Origin: Chryseotalea sp. WA131a
GTDB lineage: Bacteria > Bacteroidota > Bacteroidia > Cytophagales > Cyclobacteriaceae
Length of the DNA stretch: 64,000 nt
Assembly (NCBI GenBank): GCA_025370075.1
Contig: CP073016.1
Span: 2,480,001-2,544,000, forward strand
Direction: 5' to 3'
Shown in pieces: positions 27,764-37,468 of this stretch. A model generated the notes under the pieces. The model was not told the origin of the DNA, did not search any database, and was given only the letters and a program-made list of their open reading frames with translations. Both the position numbers and the translations under genes were made by a program. How positions within the stretch are numbered: the stretch's first letter is position 1; the number at the start of each line of letters is the position of its first letter.

Positions 27764-29506
27764 TTATTTAGCCCAGAAAACTTTGTCAACATCAAACGCA
27801 ATATTGCGTTGGGCGTCTGTCACGCTACTATTCAGATTGAGGTCGTCCAACGAGTATGGCAATCGATTTGGGAAATTGCGAACGGTAGGCTGGATAGCGG
27901 GCCTAATATCTGTAGGGAAACCGGTTCGTCTAAACGTATTGTATATTTCAAACCCATTACCAAAATTACAAAACCACGCAATTTTCATAGCTCTGTCCAA
28001 TCTTTGACTGTCGCTAGTTGCACCATCATAATAAGACATTTGTTTGGCCACAAAAGCATCAATAGAAGCCGAAGTGGGAGCAATTGAACTGGCATCCAAA
28101 GAAGCACCAAAAGCAGCCACTTTTTCAATATGTGCTCTAATAGCTTGATCCACCAAAGGTCTCGCAGCACCCGCACCCCCAGGCGCTAAACCCGTTAATA
28201 GCGCCTCGATTCTGTAAAATAGAACGTTGTAGGAAGTAATCATAGGAAAGACACCAGCACCGAACGCATTGTTGCCTCGTACTGAACGAGAAGCTGCCCC
28301 AGAAGCTAGAAATACCCCGTCATCATAAAAACCACCTGCTGGATATACACCAGGCGCAGTGCGATAAGATCCATCTAATGGAACACCAGATCGGTCTCCC
28401 CGATCGCGGCCAAAAATACCTGCTAACAACGCTCTATCAGCTGCTGTCTCAGGAGTTGAAATGACACCAGCATTTTGAAGTTCAGTCTTGGCATTCCCAT
28501 TAACTGGAAAATAACCGTAGTAACAAGGTGCAGTTGTGCAAGTGGCCGTGTTTCGCTGTGTAGGATCATTGAAATCCAGAACTGTATTGCGTTGCCTCTT
28601 GAAATAAAAGGGGAAACGAGGATCTCTGTCTCTTAACATTTCAAACATAATCTGGTGACCAAAATAAGTAAACCCATTTTCTGCACCTGTGTAAGCAGAT
28701 TGATACCAAGGATGACGATTATCTGGATTTAATAAACGGCCAAATTGAAATTGGAAATCATTTGCCGTGGAGGTAATGAGCGGTTTGGTGAGCACATCTT
28801 GAATAGCAGCTGAATTATCCTTAGTCAAACGCGTCTGAATGAGTAATCGTAATTTTAATGAATTGGCTGTCGCAATCCATTGGTTTCGTTGGACTGTTGT
28901 ACTGCTCGAATTAGGTCCGAAAATGGGATCACCAGTACGTGTGTCAATAGGATCAACAGCACCTAGGTTTACTACCGCCTTGTCAATCAAAAGCAGCAAG
29001 TCAGCATAAATATCTTCACCTTTGTCATATTTCGGGTTTTGAACTGGGCCAGAGGCGTTATTACCTTTTAAGGCATCAAAATAGGGTACATCGCCCCATA
29101 AATCTACCATCAGCGAGAAATAATATGCCTTTAGAACTTGAGCTATGCCTAAGTAACCTGGCTGATTGCCAACTTTCTCGCAAAACTTGATCATTTCATC
29201 TAAATCTTTTAGAGGTCCGCGGTACAAAGCTTGCCACGTATTGACATATGAGCTTTGAGTAAGATCATAAGAATCTGCAGAGGAAATCATACCCCCAACA
29301 AATCCAGCAGCATTGTCGTTTACACCACCAGCAAAAGTACTCGAAGCCGAGTATACTACTGTTGGCAAGAGCAAATCTGGCGTGACCGTTTGCGGATTAT
29401 TAGGATCTTTATTGATATCCAAATCAAACAGATTACAACTTGATACTGAAAGGATCATCAAAAATATCAAGGAACTCTTTATCCTAGTTTTATTTAGTGT
29501 TTTCAT
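27764..29506 (-). CDS. SusD/RagB-family outer-membrane lipoprotein
   Basis: 580 residues. Signal peptide with lipobox SVSSC, then an alpha-helical TPR-like SusD body: YLGIAQVLKAYYFSLMVDLW, GDVPYFDAL, and IATANSLKLRLLIQTRLTKD are characteristic of the SusD/RagB (SusD-like 2) branch. It caps the SusC barrel and captures the nutrient, which may be a glycan or a peptide. It lies 23 bases after the SusC gene. No glycoside hydrolase or sensor gene is next to it, so the substrate cannot be inferred. Confidence 0.93.
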   Translation of the reverse strand: MKTLNKTRIKSSLIFLMILSVSSCNLFDLDINKDPNNPQTVTPDLLLPTVVYSASSTFAGGVNDNAAGFVGGMISSADSYDLTQSSYVNTWQALYRGPLKDLDEMIKFCEKVGNQPGYLGIAQVLKAYYFSLMVDLWGDVPYFDALKGNNASGPVQNPKYDKGEDIYADLLLLIDKAVVNLGAVDPIDTRTGDPIFGPNSSSTTVQRNQWIATANSLKLRLLIQTRLTKDNSAAIQDVLTKPLITSTANDFQFQFGRLLNPDNRHPWYQSAYTGAENGFTYFGHQIMFEMLRDRDPRFPFYFKRQRNTVLDFNDPTQRNTATCTTAPCYYGYFPVNGNAKTELQNAGVISTPETAADRALLAGIFGRDRGDRSGVPLDGSYRTAPGVYPAGGFYDDGVFLASGAASRSVRGNNAFGAGVFPMITSYNVLFYRIEALLTGLAPGGAGAARPLVDQAIRAHIEKVAAFGASLDASSIAPTSASIDAFVAKQMSYYDGATSDSQRLDRAMKIAWFCNFGNGFEIYNTFRRTGFPTDIRPAIQPTVRNFPNRLPYSLDDLNLNSSVTDAQRNIAFDVDKVFWAK

Positions 29507-29529
29507 CTTATTAGGTCTGAGTTAGGTTT

Positions 29530-32500
29530 CTAAAAAGTCAATGAGATATTCACTCCGTAACGTCTGGTGGTAGGAGTAGCTCCTGCTTCAAACCCCTGAA
29601 TATTTGTATCTGCAGTAGTTGCCAATACCTCGGGATCAAGGTTTAGCCCTTGCAATACATTGGGTGCTTTCCACCAAAGGTTTCTCCCTGATATGGAAAT
29701 TCGTGCTGACCCGAAGGGAGTCTTTGAAAGCAAATTCTTAGGGATGCTGTAGCCTAATGAGATCTCTCTAAGGCGAATAACTGTGCCGTCATAAACATTG
29801 GTTTCGTCTGCGCCATAGGCTCCAAATCCATTGGTAAAGTGGTAGTCAAATGCGTTGACGCCAGTTGTGTTTCTAATCTTATTTCCATTGTCGTCTAAAA
29901 GTGCCGTTGCCACCTGCTTAGTCGGATCTCCATATACACCTGGCACTACACGATTACCTTCCCTGTCTTCCTGAATCTGCAATTGGCCACGTAGGAACAA
30001 GGATGCTGCCGTCACTGAATAGAATTGCCCTCCTTGTTTCCAATCCAATAGTGCAGTCAAAGTAATGCCTTTCCAGCTAAATGTATTTGTTAATCCAAGT
30101 GTGAAATCCGGAATAGGATTACCAATGATTGTGGCGACATTATCTGGGTAAGGCAAACCAGTAGATCCATTAATCAGCAAATTGCCTTCTTCATCTCTAG
30201 CGTTACGCGTCCCATAGATTTGGCCAAAAGGAGAACCTTTTTTATGGATATTTCCCAACACACCACTATTACCTCCACCAACTCCACCAAGAAGAATCTG
30301 TCCCTGTGGCCCAGCGTTAATAACCTCTGTACGCAAGCGGGTAAAGGCACCATAAATATTCCATGTAAAGCCATTAGACATTTTCAAGGGGGTGACATCC
30401 AATCCAATTTCCCATCCACGATTTTCTATCTCCCCAGCATTTACAATTGCTTCACTAAATCCACTAGACGAAGAAGTCCTAACAGGAATAATTTGGTCAA
30501 TAGAGTTGCGTTTAAAATAAGTAATATCTAAACTAACCCGACCACTCTTGTGCGTAAACTCGGCACCAAACTCCACCTCACGCGTCTTCTCGTTCACTAG
30601 CGTCAGGTTACCCACTTGATTTCCTAAGGATGCCCTCCTGTAGACGGTTCCAGCTGCTCCTGTAAATGGAGTAGAAACTTGATACACGGTGTTGGTAAGA
30701 TACGGATCGGCTTCCCGACCCACATTTGTGTAGGCCGCTCTTATTTTAGCAAAACTCAAAACATTGTTTAACACATCTGTTGCATCAGTTAATACAAAAG
30801 AAACGCTCGCTCCAGGATAGAAAAAGCTTCTGTTTTCCACAGGCAACGTAGAGGCCCAATCATTTCGGGCTACTAAGTTTACATTTAAAAATTTATTGTA
30901 GGTAAACTGCAAATCAGTATAGACACCAAAAAGTCTCCGTTGTCTCCTATTATCGTAAAAGTTGATTTGAGAAGACGTGTTTCTTAGTGTGTATAAATCA
31001 GGAACAATAAAATCAGCTCCGCCAGTAGCGGCATCAGTAAAGTCTCTCTGATTTGCGTTACCACCGAAAATACCTCTAAAACTGAGCTTTGGTGCAATGT
31101 CTTTTGTGGCTGTAAAGATCAAGTTATAATCCTGCTCGGTATTAACCAAGTCATTTAAAAAGATCTGCCCCGCTGGAAGCGCAACACCGCCTTTACGAGT
31201 AACACTTCTTCTTGCTTCTGAATAAGTGTTCATACCTCCTTTGAAAGTTACTTGCAACCAATCTTTTATGTCGTATTGGAAAGTCATATTTCCGAATACG
31301 CGATGAACATTACTATTGTACAGGTTGTATTTGGCAATCCACCGCGGATTATCCAAGGCACGGTAAAATACATTATTGCCATTTACTGGATTCTCAAATG
31401 GTAGGCCATTTAAATCAAAGTTTCTTGGCAGATAAAATATCCTGGAAAATATGGAGCCTTCTGCGCCTCCTGAATAATCGGTAAATATTGAAGGTCCCAC
31501 TTGAGGTGTTTGCTGAGTTGTATTAACATAGTTCACACTACCGGAGATAAACAAGCCGTTGTCCAACGTACCCGAACCGCCAAAATTTATAGATGTGCGA
31601 CCGGTTTCCTGATTTGGTGTAATACCCACATTTGACATCCTGGAAAAACCCGCATTAATAGAGTGTTTCTCACCACCACTGTTGATTGTGATTCCGTTTT
31701 CAACTAAAGAACCCCTTTGAAAGAACCCACCAATTATATCATAAGGCCTTGCGGGTTCCGCAACAGCATCATCTAAAATGCCGTTGCCGTTGTAATCTAC
31801 ATCAGCAATATACTGTGGGAACAACGCGCCATATCCCTGACCTATACCAAAGCCTACGCCAGTTAATTGGTTAGGAATAGTGCCCTCGGGATAACCCGTT
31901 GCATAAACCCTTGAATAGCGAGGTAGTCCTCCGAAATATGTCTGATTGATTTGATCTACATACTGTGGGAAAGGAGCTCCCCAGTTACCAATAAAACCTC
32001 CATTGTAGTTTTGGTTAGAGCCCTGCATGTACTTATTTTGAAAATCAGGTATCCCCGAAATCTCTTCAAAATTGACAGATCCATTATAAGCGATTTCAAG
32101 TCCTTTCTTGGAATTCTTTTTACCAGCTTTTGTAGTAACAACCACTACTCCATTGGTTGCACGTGAACCATAAAGTGCTGCTGCAGCTGCACCTTTTAAC
32201 ACTGTAATGGCCTCTATATTGTTTGGATCAAGGTCAAACGCACGGTTGGAATATTGAGTGCCTTGAGCCGCATTGTTTGATTGGCTCCCGGAATTAGCTC
32301 CTTGATAAGCGTTTACACCATTATCAAAGGGAATACCATCAACTACAAACAAAGGCTGTGTATTTCCTGTTAATGAAGAGAACCCTCTAATATTTATTCT
32401 GGTGGACTGTCCTGGGGCACCACCAGCTCCACTAATGTTTACTCCCGGCATCTTTCCTTGCAATGCACGTAATGGATCTGGCTCTGAGCGTTGTTGCATC

Positions 32501-32898
32501 GATGCGCCAGAAACACTTGCCACTGAGTAACCTAACGCTTTTTTCTCACGCTCTATACCAGCAGCAGTTACAACTACTTCTGATAGCTGCTGAACATCCG
32601 ATGCAAGTGAAACATCGATGGTAGATCTATCACCAATGGCAACCTCAGAAGTCTTTAGTCCAATGAATGAAAATACCAGACTACCCCCGTTTGCAGGAGC
32701 ATTTAAATTGTAGTTACCCTCCGCATCAGTAACTGTACCGTTTGTAGTCCCTTTGACTACCACGTTTACGCCAGGCAATCCAGATCCATCCTCTGCAGAT
32801 GTCACCTTGCCTTTGACTGTTCGCTCTTGCGCTAAAGCCATTGTGGAAATGACTAAAAAACACAAAACGAAAATCCTTGACAGTAGATTTTCTCTCAT
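29530..32898 (-). CDS. SusC/RagA-family TonB-linked outer-membrane transporter
   Basis: 1122 residues. Signal peptide (RIFVLCFLVISTMALA), N-terminal carboxypeptidase-regulatory-like domain (TVKGKVTSAEDGSGLPGVNV ... DAEGNYNL), then the plug with SVSGASMQQRSEPDPLRALQ, IRGFSSLTGNTQPLFVVDG and ALYGSRATNGVVVVTTK, followed by a 22-strand-type barrel to the C-terminal aromatic end (YGVNISLTF). It imports large nutrients with energy from TonB. First gene of the operon SusC-SusD-lipoprotein. Upstream is an AT-rich leader with a ten-A run and a palindrome. Confidence 0.95.
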   Translation of the reverse strand: MRENLLSRIFVLCFLVISTMALAQERTVKGKVTSAEDGSGLPGVNVVVKGTTNGTVTDAEGNYNLNAPANGGSLVFSFIGLKTSEVAIGDRSTIDVSLASDVQQLSEVVVTAAGIEREKKALGYSVASVSGASMQQRSEPDPLRALQGKMPGVNISGAGGAPGQSTRINIRGFSSLTGNTQPLFVVDGIPFDNGVNAYQGANSGSQSNNAAQGTQYSNRAFDLDPNNIEAITVLKGAAAAALYGSRATNGVVVVTTKAGKKNSKKGLEIAYNGSVNFEEISGIPDFQNKYMQGSNQNYNGGFIGNWGAPFPQYVDQINQTYFGGLPRYSRVYATGYPEGTIPNQLTGVGFGIGQGYGALFPQYIADVDYNGNGILDDAVAEPARPYDIIGGFFQRGSLVENGITINSGGEKHSINAGFSRMSNVGITPNQETGRTSINFGGSGTLDNGLFISGSVNYVNTTQQTPQVGPSIFTDYSGGAEGSIFSRIFYLPRNFDLNGLPFENPVNGNNVFYRALDNPRWIAKYNLYNSNVHRVFGNMTFQYDIKDWLQVTFKGGMNTYSEARRSVTRKGGVALPAGQIFLNDLVNTEQDYNLIFTATKDIAPKLSFRGIFGGNANQRDFTDAATGGADFIVPDLYTLRNTSSQINFYDNRRQRRLFGVYTDLQFTYNKFLNVNLVARNDWASTLPVENRSFFYPGASVSFVLTDATDVLNNVLSFAKIRAAYTNVGREADPYLTNTVYQVSTPFTGAAGTVYRRASLGNQVGNLTLVNEKTREVEFGAEFTHKSGRVSLDITYFKRNSIDQIIPVRTSSSSGFSEAIVNAGEIENRGWEIGLDVTPLKMSNGFTWNIYGAFTRLRTEVINAGPQGQILLGGVGGGNSGVLGNIHKKGSPFGQIYGTRNARDEEGNLLINGSTGLPYPDNVATIIGNPIPDFTLGLTNTFSWKGITLTALLDWKQGGQFYSVTAASLFLRGQLQIQEDREGNRVVPGVYGDPTKQVATALLDDNGNKIRNTTGVNAFDYHFTNGFGAYGADETNVYDGTVIRLREISLGYSIPKNLLSKTPFGSARISISGRNLWWKAPNVLQGLNLDPEVLATTADTNIQGFEAGATPTTRRYGVNISLTF

Positions 32899-32923
32899 AG
32901 TTTAAGTTTTAGTTATTAAATAA

Positions 32924-32941
32924 TTAGGTTTTCAAACCTAA
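32924..32941. promoter_or_regulatory. Palindrome in the SusC leader
   Basis: TTAGGTTT-tc-AAACCTAA, a perfect 8-base inverted repeat 26 bases upstream of the SusC start, next to a run of ten A. On the minus strand CAAAAATA (32991-32998) reads TATTTTTG, a fit to the Bacteroidota -7 box, so the palindrome would lie in the transcribed leader. It could be an RNA hairpin or a protein site; function not shown. Confidence 0.4.
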
Positions 32942-33030
32942 AAAAAAAAGTATTACTACCAAAATAAAAAAAGCTGAAATATTGAAAAAGCAAAAATAAT
33001 ATTTGAAAACTGCGATTTTAAGCGAATTTT

Positions 33031-33915
33031 TTAGCCTCGAGTTAGTATAAAAAGGCCTTTACTAAAGGTATGTGGGCTAAAATTTAACAACATTTTGGCC
33101 TTTTTTACAATAAACCCCGTTCTCGGAGGCCTTTTGGCAGCTTGGGTAAACTTAGAAGAATCGGTTTCTTTGATTAACGATTTATCAAGTAAAAAAAAAT
33201 CGGCTGTGGCGATGGCTATATCATAAGGTGTCATTATTTCTTCGCCTGAAATGTTGAAAATTCCTGTAGCTTTTTTGGTTGCAGCCAGGTAGCAACCCAT
33301 CGCTAGGTCTTCGGCCAAGGTGGGTGTGCGCCATTGGTCGTTTACCACATTAATGGTCTTTCCTTCTTCTAAACTCTTTTTTACCCAAAGCACAATATTA
33401 GAGCGGCTCATGTCTTTCGTAACCCCGTATACCAACACGGTTCGGGTAATTGTCCAGGGTATAGTGCTACTTTGAACAACTTTTTCTGCAGCCCACTTAC
33501 TTTCACCATAATAACTTATTGGATTGGGAATAGCTTCCTCATCCAGCGGGCCATGGGTGCCATCAAAAATAAAATCTGTAGATAGATGAATTAAGTGAGT
33601 GTTTGAAAGGGCACAGGCAGCCACTAGATTTTCTACGGAAGTAACATTGCTGGCCCAACATTTTTCGCGTTCAGATTCGCATAAGTCAACATTGGTCATG
33701 GCTGCGGTATTGATGACCACATCTGGCTTGGCTTTTGAGATTACCTCCAGCACTTGGTCTTTATTCGTAATGTCCAATTGGTAGTACTCCCCTTTTGTAA
33801 GATGCAAAACCAATTTTGATTTTGCTGTGGCAATGAGGTAATCCTCTTTGGTTAAAATGAGTTCAACCAATTTCTGGCCAAGCAGGCCGTTGGCACCTGT
33901 AACTAGTATTCTCAT
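33031..33915 (-). CDS. dTDP-4-dehydrorhamnose reductase-like SDR (RmlD family)
   Basis: 294 residues. MRILVTGANGLLGQKLVE binds NAD(P)H; KPDVVINTAAMTNVDLCESE and STDFIFDGTHGPLDEEA are RmlD hallmarks, and SYYGESKWAAEK holds the Y-x3-K pair. RmlD enzymes reduce dTDP-4-keto-L-rhamnose to dTDP-L-rhamnose, but RmlA, B and C are not adjacent, so another sugar-nucleotide or a MAT2B-like role is possible. It ends 132 bases before the SusC start and lies 11 bases downstream of the cyclophilin gene. Confidence 0.85.
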   Translation of the reverse strand: MRILVTGANGLLGQKLVELILTKEDYLIATAKSKLVLHLTKGEYYQLDITNKDQVLEVISKAKPDVVINTAAMTNVDLCESEREKCWASNVTSVENLVAACALSNTHLIHLSTDFIFDGTHGPLDEEAIPNPISYYGESKWAAEKVVQSSTIPWTITRTVLVYGVTKDMSRSNIVLWVKKSLEEGKTINVVNDQWRTPTLAEDLAMGCYLAATKKATGIFNISGEEIMTPYDIAIATADFFLLDKSLIKETDSSKFTQAAKRPPRTGFIVKKAKMLLNFSPHTFSKGLFILTRG

Positions 33916-33926
33916 TTCGGGTACTA

Positions 33927-34811
33927 TTATTTATTAGGTGCTTCAGTAAACACGTATCCGTATAGTTTGGTGATCTTACTTTTTGGCATTTCTTCAACCA
34001 TTACTACCATACGAATGTCTTCCAATGGCCTTTCTCCATTTGTTTGAACCGAGGCAATTTTATCAATTATCTCAAGACCTTTGATCACTTTACCAAACAC
34101 GGTGTAGCCGCCATCTAGATGTGGAGCACCGCCAACTGTAGTATATGCTTTTATTTTTTCGGGAGAAACAAATTTCGCAAGTGTCATTCCAGTCTCTTTT
34201 TCTATTCGCGGCACTAAACTGAAAATCTTCTTTTTGTAGGCCTGCATATCGCCTGTTAGATATATCTTGTTGAGTGTATCAATCAATGGCTGATTGGCTG
34301 GGTTTTGCATGACTTGACGGAAGGCGGTATTAAATTTCATCTGATCGATACGCAAATCTTCTAAATCAGAAGAGAGGATAACCGTTCCTTGCACGATATA
34401 AAATTGACTTCCACTCGATGCCTTGGTTGGGTTTTGTTCATCGCCCAAACGTGCCGCAGATAACGCACCCTTCTCATGAAAAAGATTTGGATTAAATTCT
34501 GCATCCACCGTATACCCAGGACCTCCTTGACCCAACAGCTGGCCGGGTTGTGCACGCTTCGAATCTGGATCGCCACCTTGGATCATAAATTCAGCAATTA
34601 CTCGATGAAACAATAGACTGTCGAAATAATGTTCTTTGGCAAGCTTTATAAAATTCGCTTTGTGCTTGGGCGTTTCGTCATACAATATTGCCACCATGTC
34701 GCCATACGATGTTTTGATGGTAACCACATAATCTGATTTCCCCGATTTCTGAGCACAGCTCGATACAAGACTTAACACCAGCAAACTAAAAGCAATCAAT
34801 GATTTGTTCAT
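33927..34811 (-). CDS. Cyclophilin-type peptidyl-prolyl isomerase, lipoprotein
   Basis: 294 residues from the ATG at 34811 (MNKSLIAFSLLVLSLVSSCA); seven upstream codons are not needed. The lipobox (LVSSC) predicts a membrane-anchored periplasmic protein. Cyclophilin motifs: LLFHRVIAEFMIQGGDPD, GPGYTVDAEFNPNLFHEKG, SSGSQFYIVQG, and DGGYTVFGKVIKGLEIIDKI. An insertion of about 70 residues (IDQMKFNTAFRQVMQNPANQ and after) interrupts the fold between the QFYIVQG strand and the last block, as in several Bacteroidota cyclophilins. It helps fold envelope proteins. Confidence 0.92.
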   Translation of the reverse strand: MNKSLIAFSLLVLSLVSSCAQKSGKSDYVVTIKTSYGDMVAILYDETPKHKANFIKLAKEHYFDSLLFHRVIAEFMIQGGDPDSKRAQPGQLLGQGGPGYTVDAEFNPNLFHEKGALSAARLGDEQNPTKASSGSQFYIVQGTVILSSDLEDLRIDQMKFNTAFRQVMQNPANQPLIDTLNKIYLTGDMQAYKKKIFSLVPRIEKETGMTLAKFVSPEKIKAYTTVGGAPHLDGGYTVFGKVIKGLEIIDKIASVQTNGERPLEDIRMVVMVEEMPKSKITKLYGYVFTEAPNK

Positions 34812-34870
34812 ACGTAAAATTTTGGCTCGCAAAATAAAACAAATTCGGCAATGGATGTAAGTCGCCTCTG

Positions 34871-35995
34871 TTAAGGATTAATAATCTGTGCGAGCTGCAA
34901 CGATGTATCCAAAAAAATCATTTTAGGACTGCCATTGCGCTCAAGGTGATAGGCTGCTTGCGTTAGTAAACCCGATGCCCTTTCTACTTTTTCCACATTC
35001 ATCACTTTGCCAAAATTTTTCAGGAAATCGGTCTCGGCAGCCGTAGCACGACTGATCGATTTCGCACCCACGGAATGCAGCAATGTTTCACGTAGCAATC
35101 CACTGCTATAGTGTATGAAATTCCGTTGACCCAATTTATCTAATTCATGAAACTCTTCGGCCATGCCCACAAGCCCGGCATAATCGCGTTTATGGCATGT
35201 GCGCATCCAGCCTACGAATCGATCTTGGAAATGATCTTCTTCTGTATCCATCCACTTCAAGGCGGCATTTAAATTCCCCTCCGCCAATCGCACTACTTCT
35301 TTGCGCTTTGCTTCATCGGTGTCACCTTTTGAAATTAAAAACTCTTCCAACTCTTGATCGGAAAGCATCGGTACTTGCACCAACTGTGTGCGCGAAATAA
35401 TGGTGGGCAGTAACCGCTCAACTGCGTTGGTCACCAATATAAAAAAGGTATTGGTGGGAGGTTCCTCTAAAATTTTTAATATACCGTTAGCTGCTGAGGG
35501 ATGCATCAATTCAGGCTGCCAAATAAGCATCACTTTGTAGGGGCTCTCAAAAGGTTTTAGCGTAAGTGTTTTAATGATTTCTCTACTTTCTTCTCGGGAG
35601 ATCAGCGCCTGTTTGTCCTCACCTCCATAATAGTTGATCCAATCTGTTAAATCACCAAAGGGTTGCTCAATCAAAAAGCTTCGCCACGATTTTAATATCT
35701 CTGATTTAAAGCGTTCCTCATCTTTATCGTTTTTGATATTGCCCAACGGAAAAACAAAGCTGGTATCGGGATGGACATATTTTAAACTTTTGCTACATGC
35801 CGGGCACACACCACAAGCACCTTCACTGGATTTATTTTGACAATGCAAATAGGTAGCATACGCCAATGCCAATGGCAAATTGAGCGACCCTTGCTTACCG
35901 GCAAACAATTGGGCATGAGCGATGTGGTTTGATTGAGCAGCACGTATAAGTGTGCTTTTTATTTCTGACAAACCAGGGATGGAGGTGAAGTTCAT
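34871..35995 (-). CDS. holB: DNA polymerase III subunit delta'
   Basis: 374-residue clamp-loader subunit. HIAHAQLFAGKQGSLNLPLA corresponds to a Walker A region without the usual GKT, in line with a non-hydrolysing delta' subunit. A four-Cys zinc module is present (HCQNKSS...CGVCPACSKSL). LKILEEPPTNTFFILVTN and LLPTIISRTQLVQVP give the typical SRC-like region, here SRT rather than SRC. It helps load the sliding clamp at replication forks. Independent of neighbours. Confidence 0.9.
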   Translation of the reverse strand: MNFTSIPGLSEIKSTLIRAAQSNHIAHAQLFAGKQGSLNLPLALAYATYLHCQNKSSEGACGVCPACSKSLKYVHPDTSFVFPLGNIKNDKDEERFKSEILKSWRSFLIEQPFGDLTDWINYYGGEDKQALISREESREIIKTLTLKPFESPYKVMLIWQPELMHPSAANGILKILEEPPTNTFFILVTNAVERLLPTIISRTQLVQVPMLSDQELEEFLISKGDTDEAKRKEVVRLAEGNLNAALKWMDTEEDHFQDRFVGWMRTCHKRDYAGLVGMAEEFHELDKLGQRNFIHYSSGLLRETLLHSVGAKSISRATAAETDFLKNFGKVMNVEKVERASGLLTQAAYHLERNGSPKMIFLDTSLQLAQIINP

Positions 35996-35998
35996 AGA

Positions 35999-36060
35999 TC
36001 AGTAGGCAGTAAGCAATTGACTATAGAAAGTAGGCAGTAAGCAGTAGCCAGTAGGCAGGG
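35999..36060. repeat. Intergenic GTAGGCAG-type repeat, copy 2
   Basis: Two tandem versions: AGTAGGCAGTAAGCAATTG and AGTAGGCAGTAAGCAGTAG, then CCAGTAGGCAGGG. It starts just upstream of holB and faces copy 3 in the opposite orientation about 80 bases away, so the pair could fold into a stem. Confidence 0.65.
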
Positions 36061-36138
36061 ATCAAACCTAAATTGGAACAGATGGCGAAGTAAATCCTTC
36101 TTCATTTCTAAGATACTATAAAATGTTGACTAGTCCAT

Positions 36139-36165
36139 TTGCCTACTGCGCTTGCCTACTGCTTA
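36139..36165. repeat. Intergenic GTAGGCAG-type repeat, copy 3 (inverted)
   Basis: TTGCCTACTGCGCTTGCC then TACTGCTTA, the reverse complement of copy 2 units, ending just past the 3' end of the GlmU-like gene. Confidence 0.65.
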
Positions 36166-36171
36166 ACTAAT

Positions 36172-37368
36172 TCATGAGTTTGAGATTTTCTCCCACACTC
36201 TTTCTTTCGCGGTTGATTCAAAAACAATTTTATAAATTTCCTTATCGAGTTCTGTTAACGGGATGCCCCTGCGCTCCATTGCTTTTTGTGCCGTGTGAAT
36301 CGCTTTTTCAAATTGATAGGTAGTAAAACCTGCTGCCCCCCCCCACGAATACGAAGGGATGATATTTCGCGGAAAGCCATCGCCAAAAATATTTGAGCTC
36401 ACGCCCGTAACCGTGCCTGTATTGAACATGGTGTTGATGCCGCACTTGCTGTGGTCGGCCATCATCAAACCACAAAACACCAACCCTGTGTCGGTGAACC
36501 CGTTTTTCGCATAGCTCCACAACTTCACGTTTTCATAATTGTTTTTCAAATTTGAAGTGTTACTATCGGCACCGAAGTTACACCACTCCCCTATCACCGA
36601 GCAACCCAAAAAACCATCGTGGGCTTTGTTGCTATTTGCGAAAAAAACAGAAGCGCTCACTTCGCCACCAACCTTACAACCCGGGCCAATCGAAACATCG
36701 CCCCGCATTTTTCCGCCCATGTTCACGACAGAGCCCTCCCCTAGTGCAAAAGGCCCACGAATCATTGCTCCTTCTTGCACTTGCGAATTTTTTCCCAAGT
36801 AGATCGGACCATTTTCTGCATTTAGAATAGCTGACCAAATTTTTACTCCTGGCTCAATAAAAATATTTTGTTCGTTATAGGTTCGGGTATGTTTATCCAA
36901 AATGGCTTCGGATTTTCTTCCCTTGGTGATGAGTTGAAAATCTGCTCCTAATTGATTGCCATTGTGTTGAAAAATCTTCCACATCTGGTCGATCAATATA
37001 ATTTCACGTTGGTATTCATTCACTTTGCCTGCAATCACTTCTGGCACTTCATCGTCAGGGGTGCGCACGGCCAGTATCATATTGTTTTTGGTGAGTGCAT
37101 CGCCATTATTTAATTTCAACACGGCATCGACCAAATCTGCATCCGGACAAAGTGCCCCGTTGATCCAAAGATTATCGTTTTCATGCCGAAGTGGGAATTT
37201 TTTGGTGAGATACGACTCTGTCGAAAATGAGGGAGTAAGATTCAATCGCTTCTCCCATTTTTCAGCAATCGTTAAAATGCCTGTTCGGATAGTGGCCACC
37301 GGTCGGGTAAACGTAAAAGGCAATAAATTTTGACGGATGGTGGGGTGATCGAAAAGAATAAGGTTCAT
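36172..37368 (-). CDS. GlmU-like putative sugar nucleotidyltransferase with left-handed beta-helix
   Basis: 398 residues of the Bacteroidota GlmU-like family. N-terminal half begins MNLILFDHPTIRQNLLPFTF with LPFTFTRPVATIRTG, a family block; it lacks the canonical G-x-G-T-R-M of true GlmU. The C-terminal half is a left-handed beta-helix of hexapeptides (QEGAMIRGPFALGEGSVVNM, GDVSIGPGCKVGGEVS). It may transfer a nucleotide or an acyl group to a sugar phosphate; substrate unproven. A run of nine C (36336-36344; G on the coding strand) sits in the gene at SWGGAAG. Confidence 0.8.
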   Translation of the reverse strand: MNLILFDHPTIRQNLLPFTFTRPVATIRTGILTIAEKWEKRLNLTPSFSTESYLTKKFPLRHENDNLWINGALCPDADLVDAVLKLNNGDALTKNNMILAVRTPDDEVPEVIAGKVNEYQREIILIDQMWKIFQHNGNQLGADFQLITKGRKSEAILDKHTRTYNEQNIFIEPGVKIWSAILNAENGPIYLGKNSQVQEGAMIRGPFALGEGSVVNMGGKMRGDVSIGPGCKVGGEVSASVFFANSNKAHDGFLGCSVIGEWCNFGADSNTSNLKNNYENVKLWSYAKNGFTDTGLVFCGLMMADHSKCGINTMFNTGTVTGVSSNIFGDGFPRNIIPSYSWGGAAGFTTYQFEKAIHTAQKAMERRGIPLTELDKEIYKIVFESTAKERVWEKISNS

Positions 37369-37417
37369 TGGGCGAAGGTAACATCTTGGATATTTAAACT
37401 TTCAATTTTAAGTCAAT

Positions 37418-37444
37418 AAAAAAAGCCTCTTCGAGAGAGGCTTT
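37418..37444 (-). terminator. Rho-independent terminator of rpmE2
   Basis: On the minus strand AAAGCCTCT-ctcga-AGAGGCTTT followed by a T run; 9-base-pair stem starting 25 bases after the rpmE2 stop. It ends transcription before the GlmU-like gene. Confidence 0.85.
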
Positions 37445-37468
37445 CAATATTGTTAATAGTCAATAAAA

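Noticed and set aside
35999..36165. Origin or iteron-like function for the GTAGGCAG repeats
   Set aside because: Same words occur at other gene borders and no DnaA-box cluster or replication gene lies next to them; holB alone does not support an origin.
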